Of a stretch of 64,000 nucleotides of DNA, positions 1-8,686 are shown piece after piece. The translations under genes and the position numbers were made by a program. Below the pieces are notes generated by a model that worked only from the letters and a program-made list of their open reading frames with translations, made no database searches and had not been told where the DNA came from. The stretch is from Oceanihabitans gracilariae. Lineage in GTDB: Bacteria; Bacteroidota; Bacteroidia; Flavobacteriales; Flavobacteriaceae. The DNA lies in contig NZ_JBHULM010000011.1 of assembly GCF_042684485.1 (NCBI RefSeq), forward strand, positions 1,302,001 through 1,366,000. The letters run 5' to 3'. The first letter of the stretch is position 1, and each line of letters opens with the position of its first letter.

Positions 1-522
1 TTTGATTTAAAACAACACGAAGAGTTTTCTGGTAAGAAGCTTCAATATTTTGATCATGAAGATAACAAAAGCTACACACCTTATGTTTTAGAAACCTCTA
101 TTGGTTTAGACAGAATGTTTTTAGCTGTATTCTCAAACTCTTTAGTAGAAGAAAAATTAGAGAATAACACCACAAGAACCGTTTTAAAATTACCAGCAGT
201 TTTAGCTCCAGTAAAAGCAGCTATTTTTCCTTTAGTGAAAAAAGATGGTTTACCAGAAGTAGCAAAACAAATTGTAGAAGATTTAAAATGGGATTTCAAT
301 GTGTTTTATGACGAAAAAGATGCTGTAGGAAAACGTTACAGACGTCAAGATGCAAACGGAACACCATTTTGTATTACTGTAGATCACGAAACCTTAGAGA
401 ACAATACTGTTACTATAAGACACAGAGATACTATGGAACAAAAACGTGTAAAGATTGAAGATTTAAAAGATTTAATAAAAACAGAGGTTGATGTGAAACA
501 TTGGCTAATGAAAATGAAATAA
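1..522 (+). CDS. glyS: glycyl-tRNA synthetase, C-terminal part (5' end outside window)
   Basis: Charges tRNA-Gly with glycine in the cytoplasm. The open frame runs from the first base of the window, so the N-terminal catalytic core is missing. About 173 residues remain. They include the class II motif 3 region (YVLETSIGLDRMF, near residues 28-40 of the visible part). The anticodon-binding domain follows (LAPVKAAIFPLVKKDG, then KRYRRQDANGTPFCITVD and a TIRHRDTMEQ strand). This is the homodimeric GlyRS type, not the alpha2beta2 type. A strong terminator follows the stop. Identification is secure from the anticodon-binding domain. Confidence 0.95.
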   Translation, partial: FDLKQHEEFSGKKLQYFDHEDNKSYTPYVLETSIGLDRMFLAVFSNSLVEEKLENNTTRTVLKLPAVLAPVKAAIFPLVKKDGLPEVAKQIVEDLKWDFNVFYDEKDAVGKRYRRQDANGTPFCITVDHETLENNTVTIRHRDTMEQKRVKIEDLKDLIKTEVDVKHWLMKMK

Positions 523-556
523 TAAATCTCTGCAAAAAGCAGAAATCAAAAACAGT

Positions 557-588
557 AAAAGCCCAAGTTTTAAACTTGGGCTTTTTTA
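557..588 (+). terminator. bidirectional intrinsic terminator
   Basis: A perfect inverted repeat, GCCCAAGTTT / AAACTTGGGC with essentially no loop, is flanked by A and T runs. It ends glyS on the plus strand. It could also stop the metal-efflux operon, which arrives on the minus strand about 130 bases away. Confidence 0.85.
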
Positions 589-712
589 TTATATATTAAA
601 ATAAACCTCTAATTAAAAGTAGTACAATCTAATAACAGAATAGATATAACTTAAATGCTAGCTGTTGTAATGTTTTTGCTAAAAACGCCAAATATGTAAC
701 TATTAAAGTGGT

Positions 713-2689
713 TTATATGTGTTTTTTGTAACCTAGCAATCGTAAAGCGTTTAACACCACTACCACTGTAGAACCTTCATGAAATAAAACTGCTAAACCA
801 ATATTGGTAAGTCCTAAAATAGTAACAGGAACCAATACAATAACAACACCTAAACTTATAAAGATGTTTTCTTTTATAATGCGTTTAGATGCTCTACTTA
901 AACCTATAACAAAAGGAAGGTTTTCAATTTTATCAGACATTAGTGCCACATCTGCAGTTTCTAAAGCAACATCGCTTCCTGCTGCTCCCATAGCAACACT
1001 AACAGTGCTTAATGCCATAGCAGGTGCATCATTTACACCATCACCAACCATTGCTATTTTTCCGTCTGTAGCTAATAAGTTTTTAATAGCTGCTACTTTA
1101 TCTTCTGGTAATAAGTTTCCTCTTGCTTCTGTTAAACCAATTTGTTTTGCAATGGCATCTCCAACATTTTGATGATCTCCAGTAAGCATAGTCATACGTT
1201 TTATACCAATAGCTTTTAGTTGTTTAAGTGTGTTTGCAGCTGTTTTTCTTGGTACATCCATAACGCTAATTATACCAATAATTTCATTATTAAAAGCTAC
1301 TAACATTACAGTATGTCCGTTTTGCAAAAGGCTGCTCATTTTTGAAGTTACAGTATCTGTAATAGTCATGCCTTCATCTTGCATTAGTTTTAAGTTGCCA
1401 ATACATACTTTTTCATGGTTATACATAGCAGTAACCCCTTTACCTTGTATGGCTTCCATGGAGTTAGCATGGTTTTTAAAATGTATAGCATGCAAAGTTT
1501 CAATGTCTTTAGCAATTGCTTTTGCTAAAGGATGGTTGCTTAAACTTTCTACCTCTAAAACAATTTGTAAAAGGTCTTCTTTATTAAAATTATGTAAAGG
1601 GATTACATTGGTAAGTTTTGGTTTTCCTTCGGTTAAGGTTCCTGTTTTATCAAATGCAATTGTGCTAATGCTTCCTAAGTCTTCTAGCGCTTTACCTCCT
1701 TTAATTAAAACCCCTTTTTGTGCAGCTCTTGCAATACCGCTAAGAACAGCACTTGGTGTAGAAATTGCTAAAGCACAAGGACTAGCAGCAACCAAAACGG
1801 TTATTGCTCTGTATAAACTTTCATTAAAAGTTTCGTCTATGACTAAGTAGGCAAAACATAAAAGTACCACAACAATAATAACTATAGGTACATACCATTT
1901 TTCAAACTTTTTGGTTAAACGTTGTGTTGGTGATTTTTGCGTTTCGGCTTCACTCACCATTTTAATTAATCGTGCTACTGTAGAATCATGACTCTGTTTT
2001 AATACGTGCACTTCAATAGTGCTATCTCCATTTATACTTCCTGTAAAAGCAATATGTTTTTTGTCTATATGTTTAAAATCTGGTAGTTTATCTGTTGTTG
2101 CAATGGCTGTTTTATCTACAGGCATGCTTTCTCCAGTAATTGGCGCTTGATTAATGCTGCTGTTTCCAGAAATTATTACACCATCTGCAGCTATTTTAGT
2201 GTTTGGTTTAACTACAATAATATCTCCTATTTTTAAGTTTTCAATAGGTGTTTCTGTTAAATGGTTGTTTTTTTTAACTATGGCTGTTTTTGGTGATAAA
2301 TCACTTAAGGCTTCAATAGATTTTTTTGCTTTATTCATGGCGTAATGCTCTAAAGCATGCCCTAAACTAAATAAAAATAGAAGTAAAGATCCTTCTGCCC
2401 AACTACCAATATAAGCAGCTCCTATGGCTGCAGCAATCATTAAAAAATCAATATCAAAACCTCCTTTTTTTATTTTTTGAAAGGCTTCAATAGAAATAAA
2501 ATAACCTCCAAAAAAATAAGAGATAATATAGCTTAATAAGTTTAGCCAACTTGGCGCATTAGTGAGTTTTTCAATAACAAAACCAAGTACTAAAAAAACA
2601 CCACACAGTATGGCAAAATAGAGTTCTGTTTTTTTTCCAAAAATCATATTATGACCATGGTCGTGCGAATGGCTAGTGTGGTTGTTCAT
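713..2689 (-). CDS. P1B-4 type heavy-metal-transporting ATPase
   Basis: Inner-membrane ATP-driven metal exporter, 658 residues. Visible motifs are TGES (about 185), the membrane SPC motif in AASPCALAIS (about 303-305), the phosphorylated Asp in DKTGTLTEG (D347), the HP motif (386-387), TGD (about 503) and GDGVND (549-554). The last helix carries HEGST (637-641). SPC instead of CPC together with HEG(G/S)T is the signature of the P1B-4 subgroup (CoaT, CzcP, CtpD), which handles Co, Fe or Zn rather than Cu. There is no N-terminal HMA domain. Instead the first 15 residues are His-rich (HTSHSHDHGH). It is the last gene of the metal operon, 23 bases after the adaptor gene. The exact metal cannot be read from sequence. 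Confidence 0.93.
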   Translation of the reverse strand: MNNHTSHSHDHGHNMIFGKKTELYFAILCGVFLVLGFVIEKLTNAPSWLNLLSYIISYFFGGYFISIEAFQKIKKGGFDIDFLMIAAAIGAAYIGSWAEGSLLLFLFSLGHALEHYAMNKAKKSIEALSDLSPKTAIVKKNNHLTETPIENLKIGDIIVVKPNTKIAADGVIISGNSSINQAPITGESMPVDKTAIATTDKLPDFKHIDKKHIAFTGSINGDSTIEVHVLKQSHDSTVARLIKMVSEAETQKSPTQRLTKKFEKWYVPIVIIVVVLLCFAYLVIDETFNESLYRAITVLVAASPCALAISTPSAVLSGIARAAQKGVLIKGGKALEDLGSISTIAFDKTGTLTEGKPKLTNVIPLHNFNKEDLLQIVLEVESLSNHPLAKAIAKDIETLHAIHFKNHANSMEAIQGKGVTAMYNHEKVCIGNLKLMQDEGMTITDTVTSKMSSLLQNGHTVMLVAFNNEIIGIISVMDVPRKTAANTLKQLKAIGIKRMTMLTGDHQNVGDAIAKQIGLTEARGNLLPEDKVAAIKNLLATDGKIAMVGDGVNDAPAMALSTVSVAMGAAGSDVALETADVALMSDKIENLPFVIGLSRASKRIIKENIFISLGVVIVLVPVTILGLTNIGLAVLFHEGSTVVVVLNALRLLGYKKHI

Positions 2690-2712
2690 TTAGTTTTTAA
2701 AAAATGGTGGAG

Positions 2713-3855
2713 TTATTGGCTATCTTCTTCGCTGTTATTTAATAACATAGTGGTGCCTTTAACTACAATTTGTTTTTCTTTTAAAGCTTCTGTGTTTATA
2801 ATTTCTATGTTGGTTTCGGTTTTTTTTCCTGTGACTAATTTAACCTTTTCAAAATAAAAATCAGTAGCATTTTCTTCCTTTAAAGTTAATACAAATAAAT
2901 TGTTTTCATTTTCAATTATAGCTTCATTTGGTAAGCCTAGTGCTTTTTTGCTATCTACAATAATATCTGCATCAACAAACATACCTACTATAAAATTTTC
3001 CTTTTCATTATCTACGTGTGCATGTACTTTTATACGTCTGGTTTGCTCATCAATGGTGGTGCCAACTAAATGTACTTCTGCTTCGTAAGTTTTGTTAGAA
3101 GTTTCCGGTATTTTGAATAGTATTTTTTGCCCTTTTTTAATTTTTAGAATGTCTTTTTCAAAAACCGATAGTTCTAAATGAATGTGATCAATATCTACAA
3201 TTTCTAAAATGACATCACTTGGCGCTACATAGGTTCCGTTACTCACGTTTACCTTGGTGATATTTCCGCTAATTGGTGCGTATAAATTTATAGTTGAAGA
3301 GATTTGTCCTTGCTCTACCTTAGTTGGGTTTAGGTGCATCATTTGTAGTTTTTTGCGTAAACCGTTGTAATGTGCTAAGTTGCTTTTGTATGCACTCTCT
3401 GCTTTTAAGTAATTCTTCTCAGAAGTGATTTTTTCATCAAACAAGGTTTTTTGTCTGTTGAATTCTGATTTTAGGTAATTTAATTGCTCTGCAACTTCTA
3501 GGTAGTTTTGTTGTATTTCTACAAATTCTGTGTTTTCTAAGGTAACTAAAAGCTGTCCTTTTTTTACAGTATCACCAATTAGTAAAGGGGTTTTTGTAAT
3601 ATAACCACCAATAAAAGTAGTAACGCTAGATTTGTTGCGTGGTGGCACGTCTATCATTCCGTTTACTTTTACGGTTTCATTAAAATTGTATTCTGCTAAG
3701 GCTCCTAAAGCCATTTTTTCGCCTTCAAATTGTGCTTTAGTTAGCCTAATTTCATTCTTGTTTGTTTCTGTTTCAGGAATGGTAGTTTCTTTTTTTTCTG
3801 AATTTCCGCAGGCTACTAAAACCATTGAAAATAATAAGATATATAGATATTTCAT
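2713..3855 (-). CDS. RND efflux periplasmic adaptor (CusB/CzcB family) lipoprotein
   Basis: Membrane-fusion protein that should bridge the inner-membrane pump and the outer-membrane channel encoded just upstream. It has 380 residues and an N-terminal lipoprotein signal ending in LVAC (Cys16). A barrel-sandwich/lipoyl half (TKTPLLIGDTVKKGQLLVTL), an alpha-hairpin (residues about 115-175, QNYLEVAEQLNYLKSEFNRQ) and the second lipoyl half (INLYAPISGNITKVNVSNG) follow, then beta-barrel segments. It starts 2 bases after the stop of the pump gene, so the two are co-transcribed. Metal-type rather than drug-type assignment rests on the neighbours. Confidence 0.92.
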   Translation of the reverse strand: MKYLYILLFSMVLVACGNSEKKETTIPETETNKNEIRLTKAQFEGEKMALGALAEYNFNETVKVNGMIDVPPRNKSSVTTFIGGYITKTPLLIGDTVKKGQLLVTLENTEFVEIQQNYLEVAEQLNYLKSEFNRQKTLFDEKITSEKNYLKAESAYKSNLAHYNGLRKKLQMMHLNPTKVEQGQISSTINLYAPISGNITKVNVSNGTYVAPSDVILEIVDIDHIHLELSVFEKDILKIKKGQKILFKIPETSNKTYEAEVHLVGTTIDEQTRRIKVHAHVDNEKENFIVGMFVDADIIVDSKKALGLPNEAIIENENNLFVLTLKEENATDFYFEKVKLVTGKKTETNIEIINTEALKEKQIVVKGTTMLLNNSEEDSQ

Positions 3856-3857
3856 TG

Positions 3858-6800
3858 TTATAAAATTAAGTGATTGATGTGGATAACGGTTTGGTTATAA
3901 TTATTTAATTGCTCTAGGTAGTTCAGCTGAATGTCTTTAGCTGTTTCTATACTTTGTATGAATTGAAAGAAATCAATTTCGCCTTCTTTGAAGGTTCTAT
4001 TGGCTGTTTTTATAATTTCTTCAGAAAGTGTTTTTCCTTGCGTTTCATAATAATTAATAGCTTCTTCATACTGCTGTAATTTAGCTAATAAAGATTGTCG
4101 TTCTGCGTGTAACTGTGTTTTGTAATTTTGCTTTTGTTCTAAAACAACTTCTTGTGCAATTTTAGCTGCTTTAATTTTAGAACGCTGTCCGCCAAACAAA
4201 ATGGGTATTTTAAGACCTAGTTGGTAACCTGTTAAATGCTTGTTTAAGTCATTATTAGTTCCTTGAAAATAGCTTGCATTAATATCTGGAAGCAGGTTTT
4301 GTTTTTCTAAAGTAGTTTGTGCTTTTTGATAATTAATAGAAGCATCAAACAAGGAAAGACCTACATTTTGATTTGCTGATATATTTTCTAGCTCTAGTTT
4401 TTTAAGAAAAGTATCTGCAATAGAAATAGAATCTATTTGAACCACTTTTTTTAGTTGCTCTTTGGCTAAGGTTACCTCTTGAAGTGACTGTTTGTAAAGG
4501 GTTTCTAGTTGTTTTTGTTTAGAACGCGCAGTAATCATTTCTAGGTAGTTTGTTTCGCCTAACTCAAACCTACGTGCTGCCTTTACCGCAAAATTTTGAT
4601 ACAAGCTGTCTAAGTATTTATAGTTTTTAGCTTTGTTTTTTGCGTAGCTTAATTGGTAGTAATTAGCGTACACTAACTTTTTAATTTGTTGTAATTGTAC
4701 ATTATAAGTTGCTTTTTGAATTTCTACTTTAGATAGGTTTCGTTTTTTTTCGGCAAAATAAACCGTAGGAAACTTAAAGCTTTGCGAGACACCAAAAACC
4801 TTTAAAGGTTTGTTATTTGTAGCTAAATTACTTTCGTCATAATTATAATACACATTTGTTTTATCAAAACTAAAAGCCGAATTAACACTAGCATTTTCTT
4901 GATTTGTTTTTAAGGTTTCAGCTTTTAAGCTTGCATTATTCTCTATGGCTAATGCTAAAGTTTGCTCCATGCTTAAAGGATTGTTTTGTGCTTGTATTTG
5001 AAAGCTTGCTAGCAAAACAATTACAGTTACTATACTTTTTTTATGCATTTTAAGTTCTTTTTTCTCTTCAAACCAAGCGTATAAAATAGGTAAAACCACT
5101 AAGGTTAATAAGGTTGCAGTTACCAAACCACCAATAACAACTGTTGCTAATGGACGTTGTACTTCTGCTCCTGCATTTGTAGAAACTGCCATAGGTAAAA
5201 ATCCTAAAGCTGCTGCTGCAGCGGTTAGCAATACAGGACGTAAACGTTCACTAGTTCCTTTTTTAATACGCTCATTAATATCTGTAATACCTCGTTCTTT
5301 TAGTTCTTTAAAATGCTCAATAAGCACAATACCATTAAGTACAGCAATACCAAAAAGAGCAATAAAACCAACACCTGCAGATATGCTAAAAGGTAAGCCT
5401 CTAAACCAAAGTAATAATACACCACCAACAGCAGAAAGCGGAATGGCAGAGTACACAATAAGTGCTTCTTTTACCGAGTGAAAGGCAAAATAAAGTAATA
5501 CGAATATGAGTAATAAAGCAACAGGAACAGCTACTAACAGTCTGTCTTTAGCACTTTGTAAATTTTCAAATTGTCCACCATAAGTAATGCTATATCCAGG
5601 AGGTAAATTCAGTTTGCTTTCTAGTATGTTTTGTATGTCGTTTACTACAGATTGTAAATCTCTATTTCTTACGTTTATACCTGCTACAATACGTCTTTTG
5701 GTATCATCACGAGATATTTGTGCAGGACCATTGGTGTATTTTATTTCTGCCAATTCGCTAAGCGGAATTTTGTTTCCGTTAGGTGTATCTACAAATAAAT
5801 TTTGCAGGCTTTCTAGGTTTTTTCTGCTGTTTTGTTGCAGTCTAAGTACAAGATCGAAGCGTTTTTCGCCTTCAAAAACATTTCCTACTGTAGCGCCAGC
5901 AAATCCCATAGAAATTATATGGTTTATTTCTTGAATGTTAAGTCCGTAACGTGCAATTTTACTTCTATTAAAGGTAACACTCATTTGTGGCAAACCTTCA
6001 ACTTTTTCTACCGAAATATCTGCAGCACCTTCAACGTTTTTAATAAGGTTTTTTATTTGGGCTGCTTTTGTAGCTAAAATATTTAAGTCTTCGCCAAAAA
6101 TTTTAACAGCAACATCTGCTCTTACACCTGTAACTAGCTCGTTAAATCGCATTTCAATAGGTTGTGTAAACTCTACTTCCATACCAGGAATAACCTTTAA
6201 GGCTTCTTTAAATTTATCTGCTAGTTCATCTTTGCTTTTTGCAGAGGTCCATTGTTTTTTAGGTATTAGTTTTATAATAACATCACTTTCTTCCATAGAC
6301 ATTGGATCTGTTGGTACTTCTGCTGCACCAATACGAGTAACTACTTGATCTACTTCAGGAAAATTATCTAATAATATTTGTTCTATTCTAGTGGTTATTT
6401 CTATGGTTTTACCAAGAGATGTTCCTGTTTTTAAAACAGGTTGAATAACAAAATCACCTTCGTCTAAAGTAGGTACAAATTCGCCTCCCATTTTGCTAAA
6501 AATCCAAATGCTAGAGCTTAGTAATACTACAGAAAGCACAATTACTATTTTTTTGTGGTTTAAAGCCCAGTTTATAATAGGTTGGTAGCCTTTATTTAAA
6601 AACAGCATAAGTCTTACCGAAATGTTTTTAGCAGACTGTTTATTAGGTTTTAAAAATAGAGAGGAAACCACAGGAACGTAGGTTAGGCATAAAATCATGG
6701 CTCCTATTAATGCAAAGCTAAAGGTCATAGCCATTGGTCTAAACATTTTACCTTCAATACCACTTAAAGATAAAATAGGAATAAATACAATTAAGATGAT

Positions 6801-8171
6801 TAATTGACCAAAAACGGCAGAATTCATCATCTTTGAAGCACTTTGTAGTGTTATTTGGTCTATTTCGGCTTGTTTTTGGCTTTTGCTAATTTCGGCTAAA
6901 TGTTTGGTTTTAGACATGATTTGAAAAGCAATAAACTCGACAATAATAACAGCTCCATCGATAATAATACCAAAATCAATAGCACCTAAACTCATTAAAT
7001 TGGCATCTACACCAAAGTAGTTCATTAGTATAATAGCAAACAATAAACTTAACGGAATTACAGAAGCTACTACCAATCCAGATCGCCAGTTACCAAGGAG
7101 TAAAACCACGACAAAAATGACGATTAAAGATCCTAAAATTAAGTTTTCTGCTACAGTAAAAGTGGTTTTGTTAATGAGTTCACTACGTTCTAAAAACCCA
7201 TTGATATAAACCCCTTCTGGCAGTGTGTTTTGTATAGAGGCAACACGTTCTTTAACAGTATCAATTACTTCTTTAGAGTTTCCGTCTTTAAGCATCATGA
7301 TTTGTCCTAATACTTTTTCGCCTTCTCCATTTCCGGTTATGGCACCAAATCGTGTTGCGCTACCAAAGCCTACGTTGGCAACATCTTTAATGTAAATTGG
7401 TGTGCCATCATTTTTAACAACAATGTTTTCAATGTCTTGTAAGGAATTAACTAGTCCTTCACCACGAATAAAAAATGCTTTGTTGTTTTTTTCAATATAA
7501 CCACCACCAGATACACTGTTGTTTTTTTCTAAAGCGTCATAAATTTCAGTAATAGAAATATGCATTGCTGTTAGCTTGTTTGGGTTGATGGCCACTTCAT
7601 ATTGTTTTAAAAATCCTCCCCAAGTATTGATTTCTACAACACCAGGAATTCCTGATAATTGACGTTTCACAATCCAATCTTGAATGGTACGCAAATCGGT
7701 TGTGCTATATTGGTCTTCATAACCGGGTTTTACGTCTAATATATATTGATAAATTTCACCCAAACCTGTTGTTATAGGTCCCATTTCTGGAGCACCAAAA
7801 CCATCTGGTATTTGCTCTGAAGCAGATTTAATTTTTTCTGCAATAAGTTGACGAGGTAAATAGGTGCCTAAATCATCATTAAATACAATGGTAACCACTG
7901 ATAATCCGAATTTTGAAACCGATCTAATTTCTTCAACTCCTGGTAAATTGGCCATTTCTAGCTCTACAGGATAGGTAATAAACTGCTCTACATCTTGTGT
8001 AGATAGGTTTCTTGAAGTTGTAATAACTTGTACTTGATTGTTGGTGATATCTGGAACAGCACCAATTGGTATTTGCGATAATGAGAAAATACCAAAGCCT
8101 AAAATAAAGGCTGTAAATAGAAAAACTATTAGCTTATTGTTTAAGCTAAATTTGATAATGTTTGTTAACAT
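3858..8171 (-). CDS. CzcA/CusA-type RND metal pump fused in frame to a TolC-like outer-membrane factor
   Basis: 1437 residues in one uninterrupted frame. Residues 1-1041 are a complete heavy-metal RND transporter. It has the N-terminal helix, two large periplasmic loops and the proton-relay helix DFGIIIDGAVIIVEF with D399, D405 and E412 as in the metal-exporting subgroup. At Met1042 (codon at 5048) the frame continues into a Lys-rich n-region, a hydrophobic stretch (SIVTVIVLLASFQIQAQ) ending in an AQ/A-type cleavage site, and about 375 residues of TolC/CusC-like coiled-coil repeats (LSMEQTLALAIENNASLKAE onward). Each half has its normal full length, so this is a fusion and not a truncation. 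The second half could be released by signal peptidase or made by internal initiation. It is co-transcribed with the adaptor and P1B-4 ATPase. Confidence 0.92.
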   Translation of the reverse strand: MLTNIIKFSLNNKLIVFLFTAFILGFGIFSLSQIPIGAVPDITNNQVQVITTSRNLSTQDVEQFITYPVELEMANLPGVEEIRSVSKFGLSVVTIVFNDDLGTYLPRQLIAEKIKSASEQIPDGFGAPEMGPITTGLGEIYQYILDVKPGYEDQYSTTDLRTIQDWIVKRQLSGIPGVVEINTWGGFLKQYEVAINPNKLTAMHISITEIYDALEKNNSVSGGGYIEKNNKAFFIRGEGLVNSLQDIENIVVKNDGTPIYIKDVANVGFGSATRFGAITGNGEGEKVLGQIMMLKDGNSKEVIDTVKERVASIQNTLPEGVYINGFLERSELINKTTFTVAENLILGSLIVIFVVVLLLGNWRSGLVVASVIPLSLLFAIILMNYFGVDANLMSLGAIDFGIIIDGAVIIVEFIAFQIMSKTKHLAEISKSQKQAEIDQITLQSASKMMNSAVFGQLIILIVFIPILSLSGIEGKMFRPMAMTFSFALIGAMILCLTYVPVVSSLFLKPNKQSAKNISVRLMLFLNKGYQPIINWALNHKKIVIVLSVVLLSSSIWIFSKMGGEFVPTLDEGDFVIQPVLKTGTSLGKTIEITTRIEQILLDNFPEVDQVVTRIGAAEVPTDPMSMEESDVIIKLIPKKQWTSAKSKDELADKFKEALKVIPGMEVEFTQPIEMRFNELVTGVRADVAVKIFGEDLNILATKAAQIKNLIKNVEGAADISVEKVEGLPQMSVTFNRSKIARYGLNIQEINHIISMGFAGATVGNVFEGEKRFDLVLRLQQNSRKNLESLQNLFVDTPNGNKIPLSELAEIKYTNGPAQISRDDTKRRIVAGINVRNRDLQSVVNDIQNILESKLNLPPGYSITYGGQFENLQSAKDRLLVAVPVALLLIFVLLYFAFHSVKEALIVYSAIPLSAVGGVLLLWFRGLPFSISAGVGFIALFGIAVLNGIVLIEHFKELKERGITDINERIKKGTSERLRPVLLTAAAAALGFLPMAVSTNAGAEVQRPLATVVIGGLVTATLLTLVVLPILYAWFEEKKELKMHKKSIVTVIVLLASFQIQAQNNPLSMEQTLALAIENNASLKAETLKTNQENASVNSAFSFDKTNVYYNYDESNLATNNKPLKVFGVSQSFKFPTVYFAEKKRNLSKVEIQKATYNVQLQQIKKLVYANYYQLSYAKNKAKNYKYLDSLYQNFAVKAARRFELGETNYLEMITARSKQKQLETLYKQSLQEVTLAKEQLKKVVQIDSISIADTFLKKLELENISANQNVGLSLFDASINYQKAQTTLEKQNLLPDINASYFQGTNNDLNKHLTGYQLGLKIPILFGGQRSKIKAAKIAQEVVLEQKQNYKTQLHAERQSLLAKLQQYEEAINYYETQGKTLSEEIIKTANRTFKEGEIDFFQFIQSIETAKDIQLNYLEQLNNYNQTVIHINHLIL

Positions 8172-8237
8172 AATTCATATTAATTTAAGAAATAATAAAA
8201 GCCTGTTTTATAGAACAGGATTAAAATTTAAAATGAA

Positions 8238-8627
8238 TTATGCGTGTTTGGGTGGCTGAAAAATAGAAGGTTTTTCAGAATCTGTTAATGCTTCGTTGTA
8301 GTGAAAGTTAAAAGGGATTTCTATAAATTCGGTATAGGTAAAATCGTAATTATTAGTAATACTTATAAAGGAAGTATTGATGTGTGTGCAAATGTGATGA
8401 CTGTCTTTAAACGGTAAATCGTCATGTTCTTTGTGGTCGTTTTTATGGTTGTCTTTTGCATCGCCATAATGTTCTACTATAAATTCAAAAAAAGTATCGC
8501 CATACATTTCTTTGTGAAACTTGGCATGATTTAGCAAAGCATTAATCTTAGAAAAATCTTCTAAGTTAATATTGAAACTCTGGAGGAGAATCAAGATAGA
8601 ATAAGTAAATACTAAAATCTTGCTCAT
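8238..8627 (-). CDS. His-rich small exported protein at the head of the metal operon
   Basis: 129 residues and not a family I can name. The N-terminus (MSKILVFTYSILILLQSFNI) looks like an uncleaved or weak signal segment. The centre is dense in His and acidic residues: HYGDAKDNHKNDHKEHDD (53-70) and DSHHICTH (76-82), with one Cys. This suggests metal binding in the periplasm. It is the first gene of the efflux operon, 66 bases upstream of the pump-channel fusion, and downstream of two inverted repeats that may be the operator. A metallochaperone or sensor role is inference from composition and position. Confidence 0.75.
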   Translation of the reverse strand: MSKILVFTYSILILLQSFNINLEDFSKINALLNHAKFHKEMYGDTFFEFIVEHYGDAKDNHKNDHKEHDDLPFKDSHHICTHINTSFISITNNYDFTYTEFIEIPFNFHYNEALTDSEKPSIFQPPKHA

Positions 8628-8631
8628 AACA

Positions 8632-8679
8632 AATGCTAATTTACAAATTTAGCATTATTAATTGCGTAACATATGTTAC
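8632..8679 (-). promoter_or_regulatory. metal-efflux operon promoter with two inverted repeats (candidate operator)
   Basis: Reading the minus strand, TAAATTTG at 8651-8644 fits the Bacteroidota -7 consensus TAnnTTTG exactly and lies about 17 bases before the first start codon. It is inside an inverted repeat, AATGCTAA / TTAGCATT (8632-8639 and 8649-8656). Just upstream lies a perfect 14-base palindrome, GTAACATATGTTAC (8666-8679). No clear -33 TTTG sits at the right distance. No ArsR, MerR or Fur-type regulator gene lies nearby, so the binding protein is unknown. Confidence 0.5.
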
Positions 8680-8686
8680 AAATGTT

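Noticed and set aside
804..1850. Long plus-strand open frames opposite the P1B-4 ATPase
   Set aside because: They have no family signature, lie wholly inside a strongly recognised gene, and their hydrophobic composition is explained by the antisense of membrane codons.
5040..5055. Sequencing frameshift or lost stop between pump and channel
   Set aside because: The frame is continuous and both halves are full length and well conserved, so a true fusion is the simpler reading. It is still worth checking against raw reads.
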